A stretch of DNA of 7,764 bases. Origin: Actinomycetota bacterium (GTDB lineage Bacteria > Actinomycetota > Thermoleophilia > Gaiellales > Gaiellaceae). Position numbers and translations under genes: made by a program. The notes beneath the pieces were generated by a model. That model was not told where the DNA came from. It made no database searches and saw nothing but the letters and a program-made list of their open reading frames with translations. Numbering within the stretch: the stretch's first letter is position 1; each line of letters opens with the position of its first letter. Where the stretch lies: NCBI GenBank assembly GCA_019236545.1, contig JAFAIV010000219.1, forward strand, positions 1 through 7,764. Reading direction: 5' to 3'. Below, one piece after another: positions 1 through 6,373 of this stretch.

Positions 1-330
1 GCGGCGCACCCGCACGACCGCGACACCTTCTACGTCATCCCGCTCGACGGGGGTCACGGCCGGCTGATGCCGGACGGGAAGGCGACGGTCTGGCGGACGC
101 GCGACGCCGGCTCGACCTGGCAGCCGCTCCGCAACGGCCTGCCGCAGGAGGACGCGTGGCTCGGCGTCCTGCGGCTCGGGATGTCCATCGACCGTCAGGA
201 CTCCCCCGGCCTCTACTTCGGGACGAGCACCGGCCAGGTGTACGCGAGCGCCGACGAGGGCGACAGCTGGAACGAGGTCTCGTCGACGCTGCCGGCGATC
301 TCGTCCGTCGAGGTCGGCGTCGCGGGCTGA
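1..330 (+). CDS. C-terminal part of a BNR/Asp-box beta-propeller (exo-sialidase-like) protein, 5' end outside window
   Basis: The reading frame is open from base 1 and ends with TGA, giving the last 109 residues of a longer protein. Two Asp-box motifs (S/T-x-D-x-G-x-T/S-W) are visible: TRDAGSTW at residues 33-40 and SADEGDSW at 83-90 of the fragment. Each sits on a beta-hairpin pattern (VWRT..., VYAS...), and 'LYFGTSTGQVY' is the linking blade strand. This is typical of WD40/YVTN/BNR-like repeat proteins, often annotated as exo-alpha-sialidase or 'glycosyl hydrolase'. Asp boxes are structural and do not prove sialidase activity, and no catalytic Arg triad or Tyr can be judged from this end fragment. 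The stop lies 1 base before the next gene's start, so the two are almost certainly co-transcribed. Secretion cannot be judged because the N-terminus is missing. Confidence 0.85.
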   Translation, partial: AAHPHDRDTFYVIPLDGGHGRLMPDGKATVWRTRDAGSTWQPLRNGLPQEDAWLGVLRLGMSIDRQDSPGLYFGTSTGQVYASADEGDSWNEVSSTLPAISSVEVGVAG

Positions 331-331
331 C

Positions 332-595
332 GTGGCCGACGTCCACCTGCCGACGACGCTGACGCCGCTCTTCGCCGGGCTCCCGCGCCGCGTGGACGTC
401 GACGCGGCGACGGTGTCCGAGGCGCTCGACCGGCTCGAGCAGCAGTGGCCGGGCCTCCGCGACCGACTGGTCCAGGAGGGCCCGGCCCTGCGGCCCCACA
501 TCCACGTCTACGTGGACAAGGAGCGCGGTGGCCTCGAGACGCCGCTGGAGCCACGCTCGCGCATGGACGTGATCGCCGCGATCAGCGGCGGCTAG
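332..595 (+). CDS. MoaD/ThiS-family ubiquitin-like small protein with C-terminal Gly-Gly
   Basis: An 87-residue protein with a GTG start. It has the MoaD/ThiS layout: an N-terminal beta strand (VHLPTTLTPLF), a helix around residues 27-47 (VSEALDRLEQQWPGLRDRL), a strand with 'HIHVYVD' (57-62), and the C-terminus MDVIAAISGG. The terminal Gly86-Gly87 is the site that E1-like enzymes (MoeB/ThiF) adenylate and convert to thiocarboxylate in this family, for sulfur transfer in molybdopterin, thiamin or cysteine synthesis, or for protein conjugation. No E1-like gene, MoaE or ThiG is in the window, so its pathway cannot be assigned. The start is 1 base after the upstream propeller gene's stop and no good Shine-Dalgarno is visible, which suggests translational coupling. 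The next gene starts 3 bases after its stop. The fold call is confident and the specific role is unknown. Confidence 0.88.
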   Translation: MADVHLPTTLTPLFAGLPRRVDVDAATVSEALDRLEQQWPGLRDRLVQEGPALRPHIHVYVDKERGGLETPLEPRSRMDVIAAISGG

Positions 596-598
596 CGC

Positions 599-1777
599 AT
601 GCTCCAGGCGAGCGCCGAGGCGGCGCGGCGGTTCCTCGTCGCCCGCCAGCTCCTCGCGCCCGCGCGCTCGCTCGTGGGCGGCGAGGCGGCCGTCCTCGAG
701 GTCGTCCGCCGGCTCGGCTCGCTCCAGTTCGACCCGATCGCGGTCGCCGGCCGCAGCCACGACCTCGTCCTGCACGCGCGCGTCGCCGGGTACGAGCCGG
801 CGTGGTGCGACCGCCTCTACGAGCGGCGCGAGATCTTCGAGGCGTTCAACAAGGGGCTCTCGTTCGTGCCCGCGAGCGAGCTCCCGTGGTTCCTCCCTGT
901 GCGAAGCCGCCGCGCGGAGACGATCCTGGCCGAGAACGCGGCGGTCGCGGAGCGCGTGCTGGAGCGGATCCGCGCGGAGGGGCCGCTCTCGTCGGCCGAC
1001 TTCGAGGTCGAGAAGGGCCCGACGAAGGACTGGTTCGGCGTGCCGACGAACGCCGTCCGCGCCGCGCTCGACGCGCTGACGGTCACCGGCGTGCTCGGGC
1101 TCGCGCGTCGCGACGGCAACCGCCGGTCCTACGACCTCCTCGAACGGTTGCTGCCCGCCGAGGTGCTCGCAGCCGACCCGCCGGAGCCCGAGCGGCTCCG
1201 ACACCGGATGCTCTCCCGCTACCGTGCGCACGGGCTCCTCGGCGTCGCGGCCGGTGACACCTTCGGCGGCCTTGGCCCGGCGGCGCAGCGGAACGCGACG
1301 TGCGCGGAGCTCCTCGACCGGGGCGAGCTCGTCCCGGTGAAGGTCGAGGGCGTCGGACAGCGCTTCGTCCTGCGCGACGAGCTCCCGCTGCTGGAGGCCC
1401 CGCCCGAGCCGCCGCCCACCGTCGCGTTCATCTCGCCGTTCGACCCTCTCGTCTGGGACCGGAAGCTGCTCGGGACGCTGTTCGGCTTCCACTACGTCTG
1501 GGAGCTCTTCCTTCCGCCCGCGAAGCGCCGCTGGGGCTGGTACGTGCTCCCCATCCTCTTCCGCGATCGCCTCGTCGGCCGATTCGAGCCGAGGATCGAC
1601 CGTGAGGCGGGCCGCGTCGAGATCCTCGACGTCTGGTGGGAGGAGGGCTTCGCGCCGAGGGAGCCCGCGTTCGTCGACGCCATGCGCGAGGCGCTCGGCG
1701 CGTACCGCCGCTTCGCGGGCGCGGAGCGCGTGGAGTGGCCGTCCCACCTGGCGGCCGAGAAGCGCCTCTTCGGCTAG
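599..1777 (+). CDS. AlkX/YcaQ-like DNA glycosylase (HTH_42 winged-helix family)
   Basis: A 392-residue protein of the AlkZ/YcaQ (HTH_42, PF06224) family, whose members unhook interstrand crosslinks or excise bulky alkylated bases. Diagnostic segments are LGSLQFDPI at residues 39-47, containing the catalytic Q-hydrophobic-D motif (Q43, F44, D45); ISPFDPLVWDRK at 278-289; and RWGWYVLPIL at 311-320. From family knowledge, QxD is typical of the YcaQ/AlkX branch, whereas the AlkZ self-resistance branch carries QxQ, so this looks like a general repair enzyme and not a toxin-resistance gene. Full family length. The ATG lies 3 bases after the Gly-Gly protein's stop with no clear ribosome site, which suggests coupling. 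Its TAG stop overlaps the stop of the convergent amidohydrolase. Protein databases often label this family 'winged helix DNA-binding domain-containing protein'. Confidence 0.9.
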   Translation: MLQASAEAARRFLVARQLLAPARSLVGGEAAVLEVVRRLGSLQFDPIAVAGRSHDLVLHARVAGYEPAWCDRLYERREIFEAFNKGLSFVPASELPWFLPVRSRRAETILAENAAVAERVLERIRAEGPLSSADFEVEKGPTKDWFGVPTNAVRAALDALTVTGVLGLARRDGNRRSYDLLERLLPAEVLAADPPEPERLRHRMLSRYRAHGLLGVAAGDTFGGLGPAAQRNATCAELLDRGELVPVKVEGVGQRFVLRDELPLLEAPPEPPPTVAFISPFDPLVWDRKLLGTLFGFHYVWELFLPPAKRRWGWYVLPILFRDRLVGRFEPRIDREAGRVEILDVWWEEGFAPREPAFVDAMREALGAYRRFAGAERVEWPSHLAAEKRLFG

Positions 1778-2625
1778 ACGTCCGGCAGGTCGAGCCGCCG
1801 GACGTCGCCCGGCGCGAGCGTCGCGTCCGCGTGCGCCGCGATCTCGCCCGCGCGCGCGACCCACACGTCGCCGCGCTCGCGCACGCGCGCGAGGAACTCG
1901 CCGAGCATCTTCGCCCGCGACGGCCGGCCCGACAGGAACGGGTGCATGGTCGGGACGAGCAGGCAGCCCTCGTCGCGCATCGCGTCGAGCTCGCCCGTCC
2001 AGAGCTCCAGCACCTTCGACGGCAGCTCGATCTGCGCGCCGATGTCCGGCTCAGGGAGGAACGCGTACTGCTCCCAGTCGTCGAGCGACCAGTGCACGGG
2101 CAGCTCGATCAGCGTCCCGGCGTCGGTCTGCAGCCGGTAGGGGACGTCGTCGTCCATCAGCGACGAGTCGTACGCGAAGCCCGCCTCGACGAGCAGCCGC
2201 GGCGTGCGCTCGTTCAGCTCCCACCACGGCGCCCGGAAGCCGCGCGGCCGCCCGCCGGTCAGCGGCTCGAGCACCTCCGCCCCGCGCTCGAGGATCGCGC
2301 GCTCCTCCGCCTCTTCTAGCGAATACGGCGGCTCGTGGAGGTCGTTGTGCCAGCCGACCTCGTGGCCCGCCGCGACGATGCGCCGCACCGTGTCCGGGTA
2401 GCGGCGCGCCGTGAAGCCGGGGACGAAGAAGGTCGCGTGCACGCCCGCGCGCTCGAGGACGCCGAGGAGCCGCGGGACGCCGACCTTCGGCCCGTACGCC
2501 TGGTGGCTCATCGTCGATGCCCGCGCCGCGAACCGCTTGTCCACGGCGAGGATCGCGGACTCGGCGTCGACGTCGAACGTGACGGCGACGGCGGCGCGCG
2601 CGCCGTTCGGCCACGTGAACTTCAT
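1774..2625 (-). CDS. NodB-fold polysaccharide deacetylase-family amidohydrolase, cytoplasmic
   Basis: A 283-residue protein with NodB-homology motifs in order: TFDVD (T16-D20, motif 1 with D18/D20), GHEVGWHNDLH (87-97, metal ligands probably H93 and H97), GFRAPWWE (129-136, motif 3 with R131), and MHPF (H228, motif 5). The stretch LPVHWSLDDWEQY (175-187) and the FDVDAE form of motif 1 resemble the subgroup containing Helicobacter PgdA-like proteins, bacterial cyclic imide hydrolases and PuuE-type allantoinases, more than secreted chitin or peptidoglycan deacetylases. There is no signal peptide or membrane segment, so it should be cytoplasmic. That favours a small C-N bond substrate (cyclic imide, ureide or acylamine), but this is inference. 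Its ATG overlaps the phosphoesterase stop in ATGA, so it is the last gene of a three-gene operon. Translation upstream of 2625 in the same frame is not credible because it runs antisense or out of frame to the neighbour genes. Confidence 0.88.
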   Translation of the reverse strand: MKFTWPNGARAAVAVTFDVDAESAILAVDKRFAARASTMSHQAYGPKVGVPRLLGVLERAGVHATFFVPGFTARRYPDTVRRIVAAGHEVGWHNDLHEPPYSLEEAEERAILERGAEVLEPLTGGRPRGFRAPWWELNERTPRLLVEAGFAYDSSLMDDDVPYRLQTDAGTLIELPVHWSLDDWEQYAFLPEPDIGAQIELPSKVLELWTGELDAMRDEGCLLVPTMHPFLSGRPSRAKMLGEFLARVRERGDVWVARAGEIAAHADATLAPGDVRRLDLPDV

Positions 2626-3563
2626 CCCTGGACGAACTGGTGCCGGACGACGCGGTCGCCGTCGAGGTCGACGAGGACGCCGTCGACGACGCCCTCGGAG
2701 TAGACGCTTCCCGGGTTGAGGCAGAGCGTGCGGCCGATCGTCGCCGCGGCACGCGACTCGTGGATGTGGCCGTGCAGGCCGAGGAGCGGCTGGTGGCGCT
2801 CGATCACCCGGCGCACCGCCTTCGACCCGACCGGGACGATCACCTGCTCCCCGCCCTTCCTCACGACGCGCAGATCCTCCGTGAGCTGCGGCGCCATGTC
2901 GAGGCCCGAGTCGAACGGCGGGCAGTGGAGATTGAAGATCGCCGGCACGCCCGGCTCGAGCGCGGCCGCGATCCCCTCCAGCTTCGCTTCGAGCTCGTCC
3001 TCCGGGAGCTCCCGCGGCGAGTCCCACGGCGTCGGATTGGCCCAGGCGCACGACACGACCTGGTAGTCGCCGACGCGCACGACGCCCCCGTCCGGGTTCT
3101 CGAGCCGCTCCGCCGAGTCGAGGATCGCGTCGATCTCGAATTCGTCGTCGTTGCCGGGCATGACGAGGCAGCGCACGCTGGAGCCGGAGAGCTTCGCGTC
3201 GGCGATCTCGACCCAGCGGCGGAGCTCGGCCTGCATCACCTCGCCGATGACGCGGTCGCGGTGCTCCGGATCGTCGGCGAGCCTCGCGTACTCGGCCTCG
3301 TCGCAGCGATACGGGTAGAAGCCGTTGAAGCGCACGCGCTTCTCCAGCTCGGCGAGCGCCTCCTCGTCGCGGACGACCTCGTCGCGGCCGAGGACGTGCG
3401 CGGCCCAGCTCCCGTCCCCTCGCGCGACGACCGGGACGAGCGCCTTCCCCGTCAGGTCGCCGCCGAGCACGAGCACGTCCGCCTCGTAGAACTCGGCGGC
3501 GTTCAGGAACTTGCGCCAGCACTTCTCGCTGCCGTGGATGTCCCCGGCGTAGTAGATCCGCAT
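2622..3563 (-). CDS. Calcineurin-like metallophosphoesterase
   Basis: A 313-residue protein with the dinuclear-metal phosphoesterase motif series: GDIHG (7-11; D8, H10), GGDLTG (34-39; D36), PGNDDE (136-141; N138), NLHCPP (211-216; H213), GHIHES (265-270; H266, H268) and NPGS (283-286). These are the expected metal ligands for hydrolysis of phosphomono- or diesters. Two things are unusual. About 100 residues separate GGDLTG from GND, much more than in compact family members. The usual His of GNH(E/D) is Asp139. No signal peptide, so cytoplasmic. The ATG directly abuts the permease TAG. An AAGGAG (minus strand, 3584-3579) lies 15 nt upstream, which is rather far, so coupling is likely. The substrate cannot be read from sequence. 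The context suggests it acts with the permease and the amidohydrolase. Confidence 0.9.
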   Translation of the reverse strand: MRIYYAGDIHGSEKCWRKFLNAAEFYEADVLVLGGDLTGKALVPVVARGDGSWAAHVLGRDEVVRDEEALAELEKRVRFNGFYPYRCDEAEYARLADDPEHRDRVIGEVMQAELRRWVEIADAKLSGSSVRCLVMPGNDDEFEIDAILDSAERLENPDGGVVRVGDYQVVSCAWANPTPWDSPRELPEDELEAKLEGIAAALEPGVPAIFNLHCPPFDSGLDMAPQLTEDLRVVRKGGEQVIVPVGSKAVRRVIERHQPLLGLHGHIHESRAAATIGRTLCLNPGSVYSEGVVDGVLVDLDGDRVVRHQFVQG

Positions 3564-5138
3564 CTACTCGACCGGGATCTCCTTGAACCGCTGCGAGACG
3601 TCGACGCCGCGCGAGCGCTGGATCGCCTTCGCGACGACGTAGATGACGAGGCCGCTGCCGAAGATCGCGAAGTTGAGGATCTTCGTCGAGAGCTTGCCCT
3701 CGATCCCGGCGCTCGGGTCGGTCCAGAACGCCCACGCCTCGAAGCCGAGCGCGACGAGGCTGAGCGCGCCGACGATCGACATCACCGGGATGCCGCGCAC
3801 GCGCCAGCGCACCGGCGACGACTCGAAGACGTCCGGCAGCCGGTACGGGAACGCGATCGCCGCGACCGAGACGATCGAGAAGCCGAGGATGAAGCCGAAG
3901 ATCCCGACGAGCGCCGCGAACGCGCTCCAGTGCGTGAACAGCCAGAGCGCGCCGACCGAGCCGACGCCGACGAGCAGGAGCGAGTAGATCGGCGTGTGGA
4001 AGCGCGGGTGCACCTCCGAGAGCTTCTTCGGCGCGAGGCCGTCCACCGAGTAGGCGAGGAAGTTCCGGCTCGCGTTGAGGATCTGACCGGGCAGCCACGT
4101 GTAGCTGAACGGGATGAAGAGGACGAGGATGAACGCCGCCAGCACCGTCGACGACACGCCCTGCGCGGCGATCGCCTGGAACGGGAGGAGGGTCACCGTC
4201 GACAGCTTCCCGAACGCGTGCAGGCCGACGACCTTGTCGCCGAGCGCGAGCAGGATCAGGAGGACCGACGTGGTCACGACCGCCGCCGCCGGCATCGACC
4301 AGAGCTGCAGGCGCGACGCGCGCCGCACCTCGCCGCCGATGTACGAGGACGACTGGTTGAAGACGAGGTTGATGTAGACCCACGTCCCGGCGAGGAACGT
4401 CCACTTCAGCGAGAACGGGCCGTCCTCGGCGTAGCCCGCCTTCCCGGCCGCCTTGTCGAGCGCCGGCCCGAACGCCTGGCCGGTGTGGGCGGTGAAGTTG
4501 TGCTGGAACGCGCCGGAGCTCTGGACGAGCCACGTGATCACGACGAGCGCGATGCTGATCATCCCGATCGCGAAGAGGACGTTCTGGATGCGGAAGAAGA
4601 AGTGCAGGCCGACGATGAACGCCGCCACGAGCGCCGCGATCAGGATCGTCCCGACGACGAACGCGCCGATCGGCTTGTCGCACCAGGCGCCGAAGCTGAC
4701 CATCCAGTGCGTCGACGTCCGCTCGCCGACCACGCTGAAGAACGGCGCGACGCCGTAGTAGGCGAAGAAGGCGCTCGGCACGCCGCCATACATGAACCAC
4801 CAGGCGGTGTTGTTCCAGCTCGACATCATCCCGAGCGCCGGGTGGAGCGTCCGCGAGACGTAGACGTAGTCGGCGCCGGAGCGCGGCATCGCAGCGGCGA
4901 AGAAGGCGAAGACGAGCGACGTCGGGATGACGCACGCGAACGTCAGGAAGACCATCAGGTAGAGGTTCGCGCCCGGATAGAACGCGGTCGCGAACAGGAA
5001 GACGAGCACGGCCATCAGGCCGATCGAGACGAAGTTCATGTTGTAGACGAGGACGTCCCACGTCCCCGCCGCGCGCACGAGCCCGGTCGCCTGCCGCTCG
5101 AAGTGCCGCACCGGCTGCGCCGACGTCATCTCCGCCAT
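3564..5138 (-). CDS. APC superfamily amino acid/amine permease
   Basis: A 524-residue, strongly hydrophobic protein with about 12-14 membrane segments, starting near residues 32-52 (NMNFVSIGLMAVLVFLF) and ending near 488-505. The cytoplasmic loop AAMPRSGADYVYVSRTLHPALG (82-103) is the conserved APC-superfamily signature after TM2, as in amino acid/polyamine antiporters and symporters. A long extramembrane loop at about 211-245 (FQHNF...AEDGPF) separates middle segments, and a C-terminal tail follows residue 507. Start choice: ATG at 5138 has GGAGG with a 5-nt spacer; the ATG three codons on is less well placed. It heads the operon with the phosphoesterase (0-bp spacer) and amidohydrolase. The substrate is unknown; the neighbours suggest a nitrogen-containing compound. 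Confidence 0.92.
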   Translation of the reverse strand: MAEMTSAQPVRHFERQATGLVRAAGTWDVLVYNMNFVSIGLMAVLVFLFATAFYPGANLYLMVFLTFACVIPTSLVFAFFAAAMPRSGADYVYVSRTLHPALGMMSSWNNTAWWFMYGGVPSAFFAYYGVAPFFSVVGERTSTHWMVSFGAWCDKPIGAFVVGTILIAALVAAFIVGLHFFFRIQNVLFAIGMISIALVVITWLVQSSGAFQHNFTAHTGQAFGPALDKAAGKAGYAEDGPFSLKWTFLAGTWVYINLVFNQSSSYIGGEVRRASRLQLWSMPAAAVVTTSVLLILLALGDKVVGLHAFGKLSTVTLLPFQAIAAQGVSSTVLAAFILVLFIPFSYTWLPGQILNASRNFLAYSVDGLAPKKLSEVHPRFHTPIYSLLLVGVGSVGALWLFTHWSAFAALVGIFGFILGFSIVSVAAIAFPYRLPDVFESSPVRWRVRGIPVMSIVGALSLVALGFEAWAFWTDPSAGIEGKLSTKILNFAIFGSGLVIYVVAKAIQRSRGVDVSQRFKEIPVE

Positions 5139-5142
5139 CTCG

Positions 5143-5148
5143 CCCTCC
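5143..5148 (-). promoter_or_regulatory. Shine-Dalgarno of the permease gene
   Basis: GGAGGG on the minus strand; counting GGAGG as the core leaves a 5-nt spacer to the ATG at 5138. It is the clearest ribosome site in the window and fixes the permease start. It also marks the permease as a gene translated independently of the upstream aminotransferase, unlike the coupled genes below it. Confidence 0.75.
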
Positions 5149-5178
5149 AGCTCTCGTGGGGTTCGCTCGTGCGGAGGA

Positions 5179-5202
5179 TGACAGCCTCCTCGGCCGCTGT
5201 CA
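5179..5202. promoter_or_regulatory. Perfect 7-bp inverted repeat upstream of the permease operon (operator or hairpin)
   Basis: TGACAGC (5179-5185) and GCTGTCA (5196-5202) form a perfect inverted repeat with a 10-base centre, inside the 70-bp gap between the aminotransferase stop and the permease start. On the minus strand it overlaps a weak sigma70-like arrangement: GTGACA (5203-5198) as -35, a 17-bp spacer, and CATCCT (5180-5175) as a poor -10. It could be a binding site for a dimeric repressor or activator of the permease operon. It could also be a hairpin ending the fabI-aminotransferase transcript, but no U-run follows it. Confidence 0.4.
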
Positions 5203-5208
5203 CGGGCG

Positions 5209-6369
5209 CTACGCGACCAGCGCGGAGCGGACGCGCTCGCCGATCCCGCGCAGCCGCTCGACCGGCTCGTTGGCGAAGACGAAACGCACGTAGCGGGCCG
5301 CCTGCTCGCCCCAGCCCACCATCGGCGTCGCCGCGATCCGGCCCTTCTCGAACAGGAGCTCGGACGCGGCCGCGGCGTCGTGGCCGAGGGCGGCGACGTC
5401 GAGCAGGAGCGACCAGCCGCCGCCCGGCGGGACGACCGGAAACCCGGCCAGCTCGCCGAGGATCAGGTCGCGGCGCCGCTCGAGCTCGGCGGTCGCGGCC
5501 GCGACGTCCTCGTCCCCCGCTTCGAGCGCGACCGCGACAGCATCCTGGGCGATGCCCGTCTGGCAGACGACGTTCGAGATCGCAACGAGCCCGATGTCGG
5601 GGACGAGCTCCGGCGGCGCGACGATCCAGCCGACGCGCCAGCCGATCATCCGCAGCTCCTTCGACGCCGAGCCGACGACGACGGTGCGCGGCCGCAGGCG
5701 TGGGTCGGCGAGCGGCGAGAGGAGCCGCCGGCCGTCGAAGAGGATCCGCTCCATCGCGGTGCCGTGGAGGAGGAGCAGGTCGTGACGCTCGCAGAGCTCG
5801 GCGACGAACGCCCAGTCGTCCGCGTCGAGGACGCAGCCGGTCGGCATCGACGGGCTCATCAGCAGGAGCATCCGCGTCGCCGGCCCGACCGCCGCGGCGA
5901 GCGCGTCTCGGTCGAGCCGCCAGCCCTCCGCGCTGGCGACGAGCGGCGCGAGACGCGGCGTGGCGCCCGCCACCCGGACGCGGTTCAGGAGGCCGACGTA
6001 GATCGGATCGGTCAGGACGACCTCGTCCCCCGGCTCCACGAACGCGAGCAGGACGTTGAGGATCCCGCTCAGGCCGCCCGCGCTGATCACGCACTGCGAG
6101 CTCCAGTCGACCTCCACGCCCGCGAGCCGGCCGACGTGCGCGGCCGCCGCCCGCCGGAGCCGCTCGTGGCCGGGGAACGGGAGGTAACTGTTCGCCGCGT
6201 CGTCGTGGACCGCGGCGCGCGTGGCGTCGAGCGCAGCGGCGAGCGGGCGAATGTCCGTGTCGAGGTTCTCCAGCCGCAGGATCCCGGGATCGCCCGCCGC
6301 GTCGGCCGCGTCGCCCATCCGGTCGACGCCGATTCCGGCCATCCCCTCCAGCCGCCGGACGCGCCGCAC
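5209..6369 (-). CDS. Fold-type I PLP-dependent aminotransferase (class I/II) with altered cofactor contacts
   Basis: A 386-residue protein of the AspC-like class I/II family. Landmarks are NSYLPFPGHERLR (60-72), SAGGLSGILN (96-105), DPIY (121-124), SPSMPTG (172-178), SASKELRMIGWRVGW (234-248; K237 Schiff-base lysine, R245 phosphate contact) and YVRFVFA (360-366; R363 probable substrate carboxylate contact). Where the family normally has D-x-x-Y-E, this protein reads HGTAMER (202-208): G203 replaces the Asp that pairs with the PLP ring nitrogen, and M207 the Tyr. M175 replaces the Asn before PTG. The substrate is unknown. The GTG start at 6369 lies 4 bp after the fabI stop and keeps the N-terminal RRLEGMAGIGVDRMG stretch, which resembles homologues' N-termini. 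An ATG at 6342, preceded by GGAGGGG, is a second choice. Confidence 0.85.
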   Translation of the reverse strand: MRRVRRLEGMAGIGVDRMGDAADAAGDPGILRLENLDTDIRPLAAALDATRAAVHDDAANSYLPFPGHERLRRAAAAHVGRLAGVEVDWSSQCVISAGGLSGILNVLLAFVEPGDEVVLTDPIYVGLLNRVRVAGATPRLAPLVASAEGWRLDRDALAAAVGPATRMLLLMSPSMPTGCVLDADDWAFVAELCERHDLLLLHGTAMERILFDGRRLLSPLADPRLRPRTVVVGSASKELRMIGWRVGWIVAPPELVPDIGLVAISNVVCQTGIAQDAVAVALEAGDEDVAAATAELERRRDLILGELAGFPVVPPGGGWSLLLDVAALGHDAAAASELLFEKGRIAATPMVGWGEQAARYVRFVFANEPVERLRGIGERVRSALVA

Positions 6370-6373
6370 GGCG

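Noticed and set aside
35..1864. A 609-codon minus-strand frame across the propeller, Gly-Gly and glycosylase genes
   Set aside because: Low-complexity Arg/Ala/Glu composition and fully antisense to three genes with recognisable motifs.
2626..5061. Upstream extension of the amidohydrolase frame to give a 1095-residue protein
   Set aside because: Only the last 283 residues look like a protein. The rest is an alternate-frame reading of the permease and phosphoesterase genes on the same strand, and ATG 2625 overlaps the phosphoesterase stop in the usual ATGA way.
5139..5208. Intrinsic terminator for the fabI-aminotransferase transcript
   Set aside because: The inverted repeat has a 10-base loop and a short stem, and no U-rich run follows on the minus strand, so it is kept only as an alternative reading of the repeat.
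2640..6059. A 1139-codon open frame on the plus strand opposite the permease, phosphoesterase and aminotransferase
   Set aside because: The translation is Arg/Asp/Glu/Ala-rich with no domain pattern. It is the antisense shadow of strongly GC-biased genes with clear motifs on the other strand.
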